Shown piece by piece: positions 1 to 5,909 of a DNA stretch of 7,081 nt. The stretch is from an uncultured Myxococcales bacterium (GTDB taxonomy: Bacteria > Myxococcota_A > Bradymonadia > UBA7976 > UBA1532). The DNA lies in assembly GCA_937896275.1 (NCBI GenBank), contig CALBMW010000385.1:1-7081 (forward strand), in the 5' to 3' direction. The position numbers and the translations under genes are program-made. The notes under the pieces were generated by a model, which worked only from the letters and a program-made list of their open reading frames with translations, was not told the origin of the DNA and searched no databases. Positions within the stretch are counted from its first letter, which is position 1. Every line of letters starts with the position of its first letter.

Positions 1-688
1 GCGCGGTCCGGCCGTCCGCGTCCGTCAGGGTGGTGGACGCACCGCCGCGCAGCAACGCGGCCACGATCGCCGGGTTGCCCGCGGCGGCGGCGCGGTGCAG
101 CGGCGTCCACCCTTCGTAGTCGCGGGCGTCGCGGGGCGCGCCGGCCGCCAGGAGCGCCTCGACCACGTCAGTTCGACCCGCCACGGCGGCCAGATGCAGC
201 GGCGTCGCGCCGTGCTCGTCGGACCACGTCGTCTCCGCGCCGCCGCGCGCCAGCGCCGCGACGACCTCCCACTCGCCGGCCGCCGCGGCCGACGTGATGA
301 GGGCCTCGTCGCGCGCCGGCCGCACCCCAGCGTCGGCCCCCGCGGCCAGCAAAGCGGCGACGACGTCCGCGTGGCCGCCGCGCACGGCCAGGTAGAGGGG
401 CGTCTCACGCGACGGCTCCATCTCGCCACGCGACAGGCTCGGCTTGTCGCCCTCCGGCGCGGCGCCCGCGGCGAGCAGAGCTTCGACCGCCTCGATGTTG
501 CCCCTCTCCGCGGCTACGACCAGCGCCGGCGTGTCAAAGCGCCCGTTCTCATTGGGATTGACGCCCTTCTCGAGCATCGCGCGGACGGCTTGATTGTCGT
601 GCTCGTCGACGGCCCGCCGGAGCGCTTCCGGTCCGGCGCAGCCGACCGCGAGCAGGAGCAGGAATGACCAAGAGGAGGTGTGCGGCAT
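1..688 (-). CDS. Ankyrin-repeat lipoprotein, partial (3' end beyond left edge)
   Basis: The frame is open for 229 codons from the ATG at 688 to the window edge. The N-terminus is a lipoprotein signal peptide: MPHTSS, then the hydrophobic stretch WSFLLLLAVG, then Cys17 in an AVGC lipobox followed by Ala-Gly. From about residue 22 there are roughly six ankyrin-type helix-turn-helix units. The clearest are residues 94-121 (ETPLYLAVRGGHADVVAALL), 159-191 (GATPLHLAAVAGRTDVVEALL) and 192-225 (GWTPLHRAAAAGNPAIVAALL), which carry the TPLH and LL..GA hallmarks. The repeat around 125-156 is degenerate and lacks TPLH. Ankyrin repeats are protein-binding scaffolds. Here the lipobox implies membrane anchoring on the periplasmic or outer-membrane side, and the partner is unknown. 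An overlapping ATG six bases upstream (693) is in another frame and does not give ankyrin sequence. No strong Shine-Dalgarno site precedes 688. The gene lies 135 bp downstream of the giant lipoprotein locus on the same strand, so cotranscription is possible. Confidence 0.9.
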   Translation of the reverse strand, partial: MPHTSSWSFLLLLAVGCAGPEALRRAVDEHDNQAVRAMLEKGVNPNENGRFDTPALVVAAERGNIEAVEALLAAGAAPEGDKPSLSRGEMEPSRETPLYLAVRGGHADVVAALLAAGADAGVRPARDEALITSAAAAGEWEVVAALARGGAETTWSDEHGATPLHLAAVAGRTDVVEALLAAGAPRDARDYEGWTPLHRAAAAGNPAIVAALLRGGASTTLTDADGRTA

Positions 689-795
689 GCCATGAGGGTA
701 ACGGCCGTGACCTGCCGAAGACCAGCCTGACCGCCGCGACTCCGCAGAGGATGGCCCCTTCGAGCCCCCACCACCCCCGAAGCCCCGGTCTACAA

Positions 796-823
796 ATCGT
801 ACTTTCGACACCCAGGCGTCCAA
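796..823 (-). promoter_or_regulatory. Possible sigma70-type promoter for the ankyrin lipoprotein gene
   Basis: On the minus strand, TTGGAC (823-818) and TACGAT (801-796) are separated by 16 bases, in the only AT-richer patch of the 689-823 gap. The match is 3 of 6 and 4 of 6 bases to the consensus -35 and -10 boxes, so this is weak. It would give a leader of about 100 nt before the ATG at 688. Read-through from the upstream gene is an equally good explanation of expression. Confidence 0.25.
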
Positions 824-3800
824 CTACTGGGGGACGCAGGCGCCCTCGGTGAGCGAGAGCCTGAACCCGCCTTGGCCCCGGCCCGCCACGAAGATGAAGT
901 AGGTGCTCGCCCCGTCCGAGACGAAGTCCAGCGCGGACTGCGTGCCGCCGTTGATGAACTCGTCGTCGTTGCAGGCGATCTCGGACCCTGCATCGTCGCA
1001 CCGGGCCCGCAGATAGAGCGCCGTCTCGAAGCCATCGTCCCCCGCCGCGCTCGCGCAGACCAGGCCGTCCGCTGCCGCGGTGAACGAGAAGACAGACAAG
1101 GCGACGTCCGCCCCTCCACAGGAGCCGCCGACGGGGTACACCCCGCGGGTGTAGCCAAGCCGCAGGCCGACCGCGGCTCCCCGTGGGCCGACCACGGCTC
1201 CCCGTGGGTCCGCGCACGTCCCGTCCGAGGATGGGAAGTCACAGCCCGATCGGTCCGACCCTCGTTGTCCGTTCGGGCACACCGTCTCTCCATTCGACGC
1301 GGCACCGTGAAGCACCGTGGAATCGTCGAGAGTCGTGATGCTGAGGTCCGCGGCAGACAGGCGCGCGCGGCTCAGGTTCGCGCCCCTGAGGTCCGCGTGC
1401 CTGAGCGACACACCTCTGAGGTCCGCGCGGATCAGGTTGGCACCCATCAGGTTTGCGCTCAGCAGGCTTGCGACGGCTGGCGGGGTCTGTTGGTCGGTGC
1501 CCCGATCCGCCTCGCTCCCGAAGTTCACACCCTCGAGGTCGGCGCCGCTGAGATCCGCGCCGTCCAGGTCCACGCCGGGGCCTACGACTGCGAAGGGGCC
1601 GGTGACGGGATGACCCACACACTTCCAGGGGTCGGGCACGACCGGGCACGCGACGAGGTCGGCCGTTCTCGCGCGATCCAACCCAGTCACTCCCCGGGGG
1701 TTCAGTACCGGCAACAGGTCCAGGGTCGTGCCGGCAAGGTCCGAGCCCCTCAGGTCCGAGCCCCTCAGGTCCTGGTCCGTCAGGTAAAAGTCCCTCAGGT
1801 CCGCGCCGCGGAGATCCGCGCCGTCCAGGAACGCGCCGGTGACATCCGCGCCACGCAGGTTGGCGCCGCTGAGATTCCCGCCAGTCAGGAACGCGCCGGT
1901 GACGTCCGCGCCGCGCAGGTCAGCGCCGCTGAGATCCGCGCCCGTCAAGCGGGTCCCCACCAGGCGCCCCCCGCTGAGATCCGCGCCGATCAGTCGGGCG
2001 TGCTCCAAGACGGCGTCGGTCAGGTCGACCCCCGACACCGACAGTCCGTTGGGGAAGAGGAACGGGGCGGCCTCCGTCCCGAACCGGGCCTGTGGCCCAA
2101 GCGCGTGGATGGTCCGGAACTCGAACCGCTCGCACTGGTCGTCGCCGTCTTCGCAGTCTTCGCCCGGCCAGGTCGTCTCGTCGTTGTAGCGGGCCAGCTC
2201 GAAGGCCGCGCCCAGCAGGTTCGCGCCGTCGAGGTTGACGCCCTCGAGGTTGGCGCCGGTGAGGTCGGCGCGGCGCAGATCGGCGCCGGTGAGGCTCGCG
2301 CCCACCAGGGGGACGTCGACGAGGGCGGCGTTGCGCAGGTCCGCGCCGTCGAGCACGGCGCCCGAGAGGTCGACGTCGGTCAGCAGCATCCCCACCCAGT
2401 TGGAGCGCTCCAGGTGGGCTCCCACGAACGAGGCGCCGCTCAGGATCACGCCAGCCATCGACAGACCCTCGCCGTCGCTGCCCTCGAAGTTGGCGCCCGT
2501 GAGGTTGGCGCCCGAGAAGCCGACGCCCGTGACGGTGGCGCCGCTCAGGTCGGTACGCAGCAGCAGCGCGTCCAGCACGCTCGCGTCGGTCAGATCTGCT
2601 CCCTGAAGCCGCGCGTCGGTCAGGTCGGCGCGCAGGATGGTCGACTCGCGCAGGCACGCCCCCCGCAGGTCGGTCCCGGTCATGGTGGTCGAGGTGAAGT
2701 TCGCGCGGCTCAAATCGGCCGTGTGCATCACCGCGCCCGACAGGTCGGCCTGGTTCCAGCGCACGCCCGACATCTCGGGAGCCGCCGCCGCGGCGAAGGC
2801 GCAGATCCCGTCTTCGCCGATGTCCTCTTCGGCCGGCGGCTCGCCGTCGACGAAGCGGGCGCCCACGAGGGCGGCGCTGCTCAGGTTGGCGCCCGTCAAC
2901 CGGGTGCGCCGGCCGACGAAGTCCTCCCCGTCGCACGGGTAGGCTCCGTTCCTCAGGTCCGCTCCCGACAGGTTGGCCCCGAAGAGGCTGACGCCGCTGA
3001 GATCGGCGGACCGCAGGTCGACACCGGACAGCCGCGCGTTGTCGAGGCGGGCGCCGACGAGCGAGGCCCCCGCCAGGTTGGCGTTGCTGAGGTCGGCCCC
3101 GACGAACGAGACGCGGTCCAGGTTCAGGTTGCACAGCGCCCCGCCGGCCTCGCCCCCCTCGAGGACGATCCCCGACAGGTTCGCGCCGACCAGCGTGTCG
3201 ACGGCGCGCAGGTTCGCGCCGGTCAGCGGCTGGCCGGAGAGATCCAGGCCGGCCCGCGCCAGATCCACCAGGCGGACGGTGAGCGCCACGTGTCGGTTGG
3301 GTCGGCCCTCGTCGAGCGTGACGACCCGCTGCGCCAGCGAGAAGCCGGGCCTGTCGGTGAAGACGACGTAGTCGCCCGCGGGCAGGTCGGCGAAGACGGC
3401 GGGCACGCCGTCGGCGTCCGCGGTGCGCTCCTGATCCTCACCGATGACCCGCACGGCCACGCCGCGCTGATTGGCGGGCACCCACGGCGGATCGACGGTC
3501 ACTTCGACCTCGAGTTGCCCCGTCAGCCGCGCCAACCGCAGGCCTTCGAAGCCCTGGAGTGGCTCACTCTCGATCTCGAACTGGCGGTCTCCCTCGTCCC
3601 AGCGCACCAGGACGTCTCGCGCGGAGACGAAGCCGCCGCGAGAGAAGCTCAAGCTGTGGTCCGCCCGCCCCGCCTCGATGATGAAGTCCCCGCGGGCGTC
3701 GGTGACCGTCGTGGCCACGAGGTTCCCCTGGACGTGCGCGCGCACCGTGATGTCGCCGTGATCCCCGTCGTCGGCCACGCCTTCGAGCCGGACGCGCCCG

Positions 3801-5017
3801 CGCATCGCCACCCCGGCAGCGTTGGCTTCGACGACAAGCTCGATGACCTCGGTGTCGTCGCCCAGCGCGTCGGCCAGCGAGTTCGCGCCGTCGGTCAGCA
3901 CGATCGCCCTGCTGAAAGGCACATGCCCCTGGGCCGAGAGGCCGAGCACGTAGTGGTCGCCGGGTGGCACCCCCGCGAACTGGAACTGGCCGCGCCCGTC
4001 GTCGCCGTTGACCACGCCCACGATCCGCCGCTCGCCCGCGCCGTTGGTCAGCGCGGCGAAGGCGATGTTGGGCCAGTCGTTGCGGGCCCCGAGGCCGCTC
4101 GACACCTCACCGGCGAGCGTGGCATGGGGCAAGGCGGGCAGCGTCAGCGTCGCCTCATCTGCCGGCACGCCATCGATGGTGAACCGGCCCGCCTGCTCGC
4201 CCTGCGCGTTGTGGATCGCGGTGACCTCGAGATCCTCGAAGCCATCGCGCGAGAAGCGCAGCGCGTGCTGCACGCGGCCCACGCGCAAGGCGAACTCCCC
4301 CGACGACGGGGTCACCACGGTGCCCACCAGATCGCCGCCGACGCGGGCCTCGACCACCACGCCCCCCGCGTCGTCGCTGGCTTCGAGCCGAACGGTCCCC
4401 TCGAGCGTGCCCGCCGCGTCGCCCTCCGCTTCGGGGGTCATCACGATCAGAGGCACCTCGACGGCGAGCTCGCCATCGGGCGCGTCCAGCTCCTCGACGA
4501 CCAGCCCGAACCCCGGCCACCGCACCCGCACCTGGAAGCGCCCAGGTTCGGGCAGCGCATTCTCGAAGACGAAGTCGCCCGCCTCATTGATCCCCGCCGG
4601 CTCGTCGCGCCCGCTGACGAAGACCTGGGCCGCGCTCGTGTCGGCCCCCGGCCGCGCGGCGAAACTCAGCCGGCCCCGCACGTCGATGCCCGGCGTGGTG
4701 TCGTCACACGCGTTGCCGACGTCGTCGCCGTCCGCGTCACCCTGCAGCGGGTTGCGGCGGAGCGGGCAGTTGTCGAGGCCGTCGGGGATCGCGTCGTTGT
4801 CGTCGTCGTCGTCGCAGGCGTCCCCTCTGAGGTCGAGGTCGTTGTCCCCCTGATCGGTGTTGGCCACCTCTGGGCAGTTGTCTCTGGGCAGTTGTCTCTG
4901 GGCTGGTCCGGGGCGCCGTCGGGCACGCCATCCAGGTCCCGGTCGGCCTCCACGTCCACCCGGCAGAGCCCGATCGCGCAACGGGATCCCAAGGCGCAGT
5001 CGCGGTCGTCGAAGCAC
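824..5017 (-). CDS. 3' open frame of the giant lipoprotein locus: TSP3 end, CnaB-like modules, pentapeptide repeats, PPC-like domain
   Basis: This frame is open for 1397 codons from an ATG at 5017. Codons before about 4902 are an out-of-frame shadow (Arg/Pro/Gly-rich) of the upstream part, so 5017 is not a credible start. Authentic sequence begins at DNCPEVANTDQ. It continues through the TSP3 units (an Asp run, then LDNCP and GDADGDDVGNACDD) and the CnaB-like modules. Two of these modules are clearly homologous (restored residues 358-422 and 560-625, each with VRLE..., HAL/HSL.FSR.GF). Next comes the pentapeptide beta-helix, rich in GADLSGADL-type units, with inserts at about 848-856, 875-905, 1097-1148, 1253-1305 and 1319-1337. 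The motif YNDETTWP and the end motif TVCPNG...GC are familiar from other pentapeptide proteins. The C-terminal ~105 residues resemble a PPC domain. Without a start or signal peptide of its own, this part is probably not made unless the frame is restored. Confidence 0.8.
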   Translation of the reverse strand: MLRRPRLRLGIPLRDRALPGGRGGRPGPGWRARRRPGPAQRQLPRDNCPEVANTDQGDNDLDLRGDACDDDDDNDAIPDGLDNCPLRRNPLQGDADGDDVGNACDDTTPGIDVRGRLSFAARPGADTSAAQVFVSGRDEPAGINEAGDFVFENALPEPGRFQVRVRWPGFGLVVEELDAPDGELAVEVPLIVMTPEAEGDAAGTLEGTVRLEASDDAGGVVVEARVGGDLVGTVVTPSSGEFALRVGRVQHALRFSRDGFEDLEVTAIHNAQGEQAGRFTIDGVPADEATLTLPALPHATLAGEVSSGLGARNDWPNIAFAALTNGAGERRIVGVVNGDDGRGQFQFAGVPPGDHYVLGLSAQGHVPFSRAIVLTDGANSLADALGDDTEVIELVVEANAAGVAMRGRVRLEGVADDGDHGDITVRAHVQGNLVATTVTDARGDFIIEAGRADHSLSFSRGGFVSARDVLVRWDEGDRQFEIESEPLQGFEGLRLARLTGQLEVEVTVDPPWVPANQRGVAVRVIGEDQERTADADGVPAVFADLPAGDYVVFTDRPGFSLAQRVVTLDEGRPNRHVALTVRLVDLARAGLDLSGQPLTGANLRAVDTLVGANLSGIVLEGGEAGGALCNLNLDRVSFVGADLSNANLAGASLVGARLDNARLSGVDLRSADLSGVSLFGANLSGADLRNGAYPCDGEDFVGRRTRLTGANLSSAALVGARFVDGEPPAEEDIGEDGICAFAAAAAPEMSGVRWNQADLSGAVMHTADLSRANFTSTTMTGTDLRGACLRESTILRADLTDARLQGADLTDASVLDALLLRTDLSGATVTGVGFSGANLTGANFEGSDGEGLSMAGVILSGASFVGAHLERSNWVGMLLTDVDLSGAVLDGADLRNAALVDVPLVGASLTGADLRRADLTGANLEGVNLDGANLLGAAFELARYNDETTWPGEDCEDGDDQCERFEFRTIHALGPQARFGTEAAPFLFPNGLSVSGVDLTDAVLEHARLIGADLSGGRLVGTRLTGADLSGADLRGADVTGAFLTGGNLSGANLRGADVTGAFLDGADLRGADLRDFYLTDQDLRGSDLRGSDLAGTTLDLLPVLNPRGVTGLDRARTADLVACPVVPDPWKCVGHPVTGPFAVVGPGVDLDGADLSGADLEGVNFGSEADRGTDQQTPPAVASLLSANLMGANLIRADLRGVSLRHADLRGANLSRARLSAADLSITTLDDSTVLHGAASNGETVCPNGQRGSDRSGCDFPSSDGTCADPRGAVVGPRGAAVGLRLGYTRGVYPVGGSCGGADVALSVFSFTAAADGLVCASAAGDDGFETALYLRARCDDAGSEIACNDDEFINGGTQSALDFVSDGASTYFIFVAGRGQGGFRLSLTEGACVPQ
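1739..1768. repeat. 15-bp perfect in-frame tandem duplication (one pentapeptide)
   Basis: gtccgagcccctcag occurs twice in succession (1739-1753 and 1754-1768), encoding DLRGS twice on the minus strand. The absence of silent differences suggests a recent duplication of one pentapeptide unit, one side of the beta-helix. Confidence 0.85.
1826..1945. repeat. 60-bp in-frame tandem duplication in the pentapeptide region
   Basis: Positions 1826-1885 and 1886-1945 are two adjacent copies, with 7 differences counted by eye. Each encodes 20 residues beginning RGADVTGAFL, which is four pentapeptides. In solved pentapeptide-repeat proteins four pentapeptides make one full turn of the square beta-helix, so the duplication adds exactly one turn. 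Confidence 0.85.
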
Positions 5018-5496
5018 TCGAAGGGTCCGCTCGCGGTCGCGGCGACCCCCACGCGAAGATCGCGCGTGATGGTGGCCCCCGGCTCGAGAATCAGTACGCC
5101 GGTCGAGCCGCCGTCGAGCTGCGGTCGGTCGTTCACCACGGCGTCGAACTGGACCTCATACGCGCCCGCGGGCAGCTCGATCTCGAACGCGCCTACGACG
5201 CTCCCGGCCAGTCCACGGGGCAGCACGCCGCCCTCGACCCGGGTCTCCCAGGCGCGGGCCAGGCCTCTGTCGTCCAGCAGCAGGCCACCGCGCGCGTCAC
5301 GCACCTGGAGCACCAAGGCGCGGGGGCCGAGATCGTTGGACGCCTCGATGTGAAGGTGCCCGATCAGTCGCCCGGGCGCTTGTTGGGCGGCGGGCGTTAC
5401 GGGGTCGAAGGGGTTCGTCGGCGGGACCTCGGAGCACCCCGTGACGGCGACCACGGCGAGAATGATCGCCGCGTCCAGTGAGCGTTGGGAAAGCAT
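4666..5496 (-). CDS. 5' open frame of the giant lipoprotein locus (truncated product as sequenced)
   Basis: As sequenced, translation from the ATG at 5496 yields 276 residues and stops at the TGA at 4666-4668. Residues 1-205 are the authentic N-terminus: signal peptide and lipobox with Cys21, a beta-sandwich-like region containing FEIELPAGAYEVQFD, the four-Cys linker (161-178), and the first TSP3 element (DRDLDGVPDG, then DNCPE). From residue 206 the frame is shifted by the 14-bp duplication and the remaining ~70 residues become a Thr/Arg-rich low-complexity tail typical of out-of-frame high-GC DNA. The product would still be exported and lipidated but would lack the CnaB-like, pentapeptide and PPC-like parts. 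An in-frame GTG at 5556 would add 20 residues before the signal peptide. It is rejected because it lacks a good ribosome site and the candidate promoter overlaps it. Confidence 0.75.
   Translation of the reverse strand: MLSQRSLDAAIILAVVAVTGCSEVPPTNPFDPVTPAAQQAPGRLIGHLHIEASNDLGPRALVLQVRDARGGLLLDDRGLARAWETRVEGGVLPRGLAGSVVGAFEIELPAGAYEVQFDAVVNDRPQLDGGSTGVLILEPGATITRDLRVGVAATASGPFECFDDRDCALGSRCAIGLCRVDVEADRDLDGVPDGAPDQPRDNCPETTAQRWPTPIRGTTTSTSEGTPATTTTTTTRSPTASTTARSAATRCRVTRTATTSATRVTTPRRASTCGAG
4799..4813. repeat. GTC trinucleotide run encoding the TSP3 Asp run
   Basis: Five consecutive GTC triplets on the plus strand (GAC on the coding strand) encode most of the Asp stretch in ACDDDDDND of the TSP3 region. 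Slippage here would add or remove Asp residues without changing frame, unlike the 14-bp repeat about 60 bp away. Confidence 0.8.
4868..4903. repeat. 14-bp perfect tandem duplication causing the frameshift
   Basis: On the plus strand the unit cagttgtctctggg occurs at 4875-4888 and again at 4889-4902. The 14-bp periodicity holds exactly from 4868 to 4903, about 2.6 units. Fourteen is not a multiple of three, so the minus-strand gene changes frame here. Deleting one unit joins DNCPE directly to VANTDQGDND, a normal TSP3 sequence, which identifies the single-copy form as ancestral. The single-copy form would still have an 8-bp direct repeat (ctctgggc) six bases apart, a natural substrate for replication slippage. 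Confidence 0.95.
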
Positions 5497-5502
5497 GATC
5501 TG

Positions 5503-5507
5503 CCTCC
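5503..5507 (-). promoter_or_regulatory. Shine-Dalgarno site of the giant lipoprotein gene
   Basis: GGAGG on the minus strand lies six bases before the ATG at 5496. It decides the start in favour of 5496 over the in-frame GTG at 5556 and places the signal peptide at the extreme N-terminus. Confidence 0.85.
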
Positions 5508-5558
5508 AAGCACCCACGGAGACCGACCGCGCGCGCCACCATGTTTGTTCGCCCACGC

Positions 5559-5587
5559 ACTATGCAGGATGACAATCGCATTGAGAA
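5559..5587 (-). promoter_or_regulatory. Candidate sigma70-type promoter of the giant lipoprotein gene
   Basis: On the minus strand TTCTCA (5587-5582) and CATAGT (5564-5559) are separated by 17 bases, each matching 4 of 6 consensus positions, in a locally AT-richer segment. The expected transcript start near 5552 would give a leader of about 55 nt ending in the GGAGG site. Spacing and position are good; the box matches are moderate. Confidence 0.4.
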
Positions 5588-5657
5588 CAGCGTCGCACAC
5601 GACCGTCACCGGAGGCAGGCGCGCCCGACGCCGTGACCACCGACGAGCGGCGCGTGG

Positions 5658-5828
5658 CCGAAAGAAGTGCCCCGAAAGAAGTGCCTGACACCCGATCCTG
5701 AAGTGCCTGACACCCGATCCGGCCGCAGTGCACGCCGAACGCGAGCAAGACCCCAGCAGCCCGCACGGCTGGTGCCAGAACCCGTGAGCGGGCAGGCCAC
5801 CCGAAAGAAGTGCCTGACACCCGGTCCT
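5658..5828 (+). repeat. Cluster of short REP-like direct repeats containing GTGCCTGACAC
   Basis: There are four copies in the same orientation: a truncated one at 5658-5671 (ccgaaagaagtgcc), a full 28-bp copy at 5672-5699, a copy at 5700-5720 without its first seven bases, and a full copy at 5801-5828 differing from the second by one base. The core GTGCCTGACAC is an imperfect inverted repeat (GTG...CAC). Short palindromic interspersed repeats of this kind are typical of REP elements, some of which are mobilised by Y1 tyrosine transposases. No transposase is in this window. REP identity is an inference. Confidence 0.75.
5771..5801. other. Inverted repeat able to form a hairpin
   Basis: GGTGCC (5771-5776) can pair with GGCCACC (5795-5801) with a one-base bulge, enclosing an inner CCCG-TGAG-CGGG hairpin (5781-5792). 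It abuts the last REP-like copy and lies about 110 bp before the CAP start. It has no T-tract, so an intrinsic terminator is unlikely. It may be part of the repeat element or a transcript leader structure. Confidence 0.4.
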
Positions 5829-5897
5829 GCTTGGCGAAGCCGCTTTGCATGTGGCCGCACCTGAGCGAGGGTTCGGGTTCGTGAGAGCCACGGGAAC

Positions 5898-5904
5898 GGA
5901 GAGG
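5898..5904 (+). promoter_or_regulatory. Shine-Dalgarno site of the CAP-family gene
   Basis: GGAGAGG lies five bases before the ATG at 5910. This fixes the start at the beginning of the signal peptide rather than at the in-frame ATG at 5934, which would truncate it. Confidence 0.85.
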
Positions 5905-5909
5905 TGCAG

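Larger units (their letters stand above)
824..5496 (-). pseudogene. Giant TSP3 / CnaB-like / pentapeptide-repeat lipoprotein locus, frame broken by a 14-bp tandem duplication
   Basis: The start is the ATG at 5496. It has a GGAGG Shine-Dalgarno six bases upstream and opens a lipoprotein signal peptide (hydrophobic AIILAVVAV, lipobox VTGC with Cys21, then Ser). If one copy of the 14-bp duplication at 4875-4902 is removed, the reading frame runs to the TAG at 824-826 and gives 1552 residues. Domains in restored numbering: about 40-150, a beta-sandwich-like region; 161-178, a four-Cys linker (C161, C167, C173, C178); about 185-258, TSP3-type Asp-rich calcium-binding repeats; about 262-740, CnaB or carboxypeptidase-regulatory-like modules; about 745-1382, pentapeptide repeats of the A(D/N)Lxx type, several dozen units broken by inserts; about 1383-1552, a PPC-like domain with the signature LYLRARC...IACNDDE. 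The architecture suggests a calcium-stabilised, outer-membrane-anchored surface protein, with function unknown. The frame break could be a real mutation, a phase-variable off state, or an assembly error. The homology on either side is intact, so decay is recent if real. Confidence 0.85.
5497..5909. other. Divergent intergenic region (413 bp)
   Basis: This segment separates two divergently transcribed genes. It holds the leader and candidate promoter of the giant lipoprotein gene on its left, a cluster of short direct repeats (5658-5720 and 5801-5828), a hairpin (5771-5801), and the ribosome site of the CAP gene on its right. No credible small gene was found: the short open frames here lack ribosome sites and recognisable protein sequence. 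No convincing promoter was found for the CAP gene. Confidence 0.7.

Noticed and set aside
95..667. A 190-codon plus-strand open frame over the ankyrin gene
   Set aside because: The minus strand gives unmistakable ankyrin repeats and a lipobox. The plus frame is Arg-rich antisense.
689..823. An intrinsic terminator between the giant lipoprotein gene and the ankyrin gene
   Set aside because: Only a weak CTTCG/CGAAG pairing with a long G-rich loop is present, with no following T-tract.
1920..3134. A 404-codon minus-strand open frame overlapping the pentapeptide region
   Set aside because: It is an out-of-frame Arg/Gly-rich shadow of the pentapeptide coding frame.
872..5353. A 1493-codon open frame on the plus strand, antisense to almost the whole giant lipoprotein gene
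   Set aside because: Its sequence is Arg/Gln/Val/Gly-rich and mirrors the antisense of pentapeptide codons (QVRA, EVRA units). It has no recognisable domain, and stops are rare in high-GC antisense frames. The minus-strand frames contain clear domains.
4666..5496. Programmed ribosomal frameshifting as the cause of the frame change
   Set aside because: No slippery heptamer is evident, and an exact 14-bp duplication fully explains the shift. Simple removal of one unit restores a normal TSP3 sequence.
5658..5828. A CRISPR array
   Set aside because: The units are unevenly spaced (0, 0 and 80 bp gaps), there are no regular spacers, and no cas gene is present.
5831..5849. A sigma54-like element (TTGGC...TTTGCA) upstream of the CAP gene
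   Set aside because: The GG and GC dinucleotides are 14 bases apart, not the required 12, so it should not bind sigma54.
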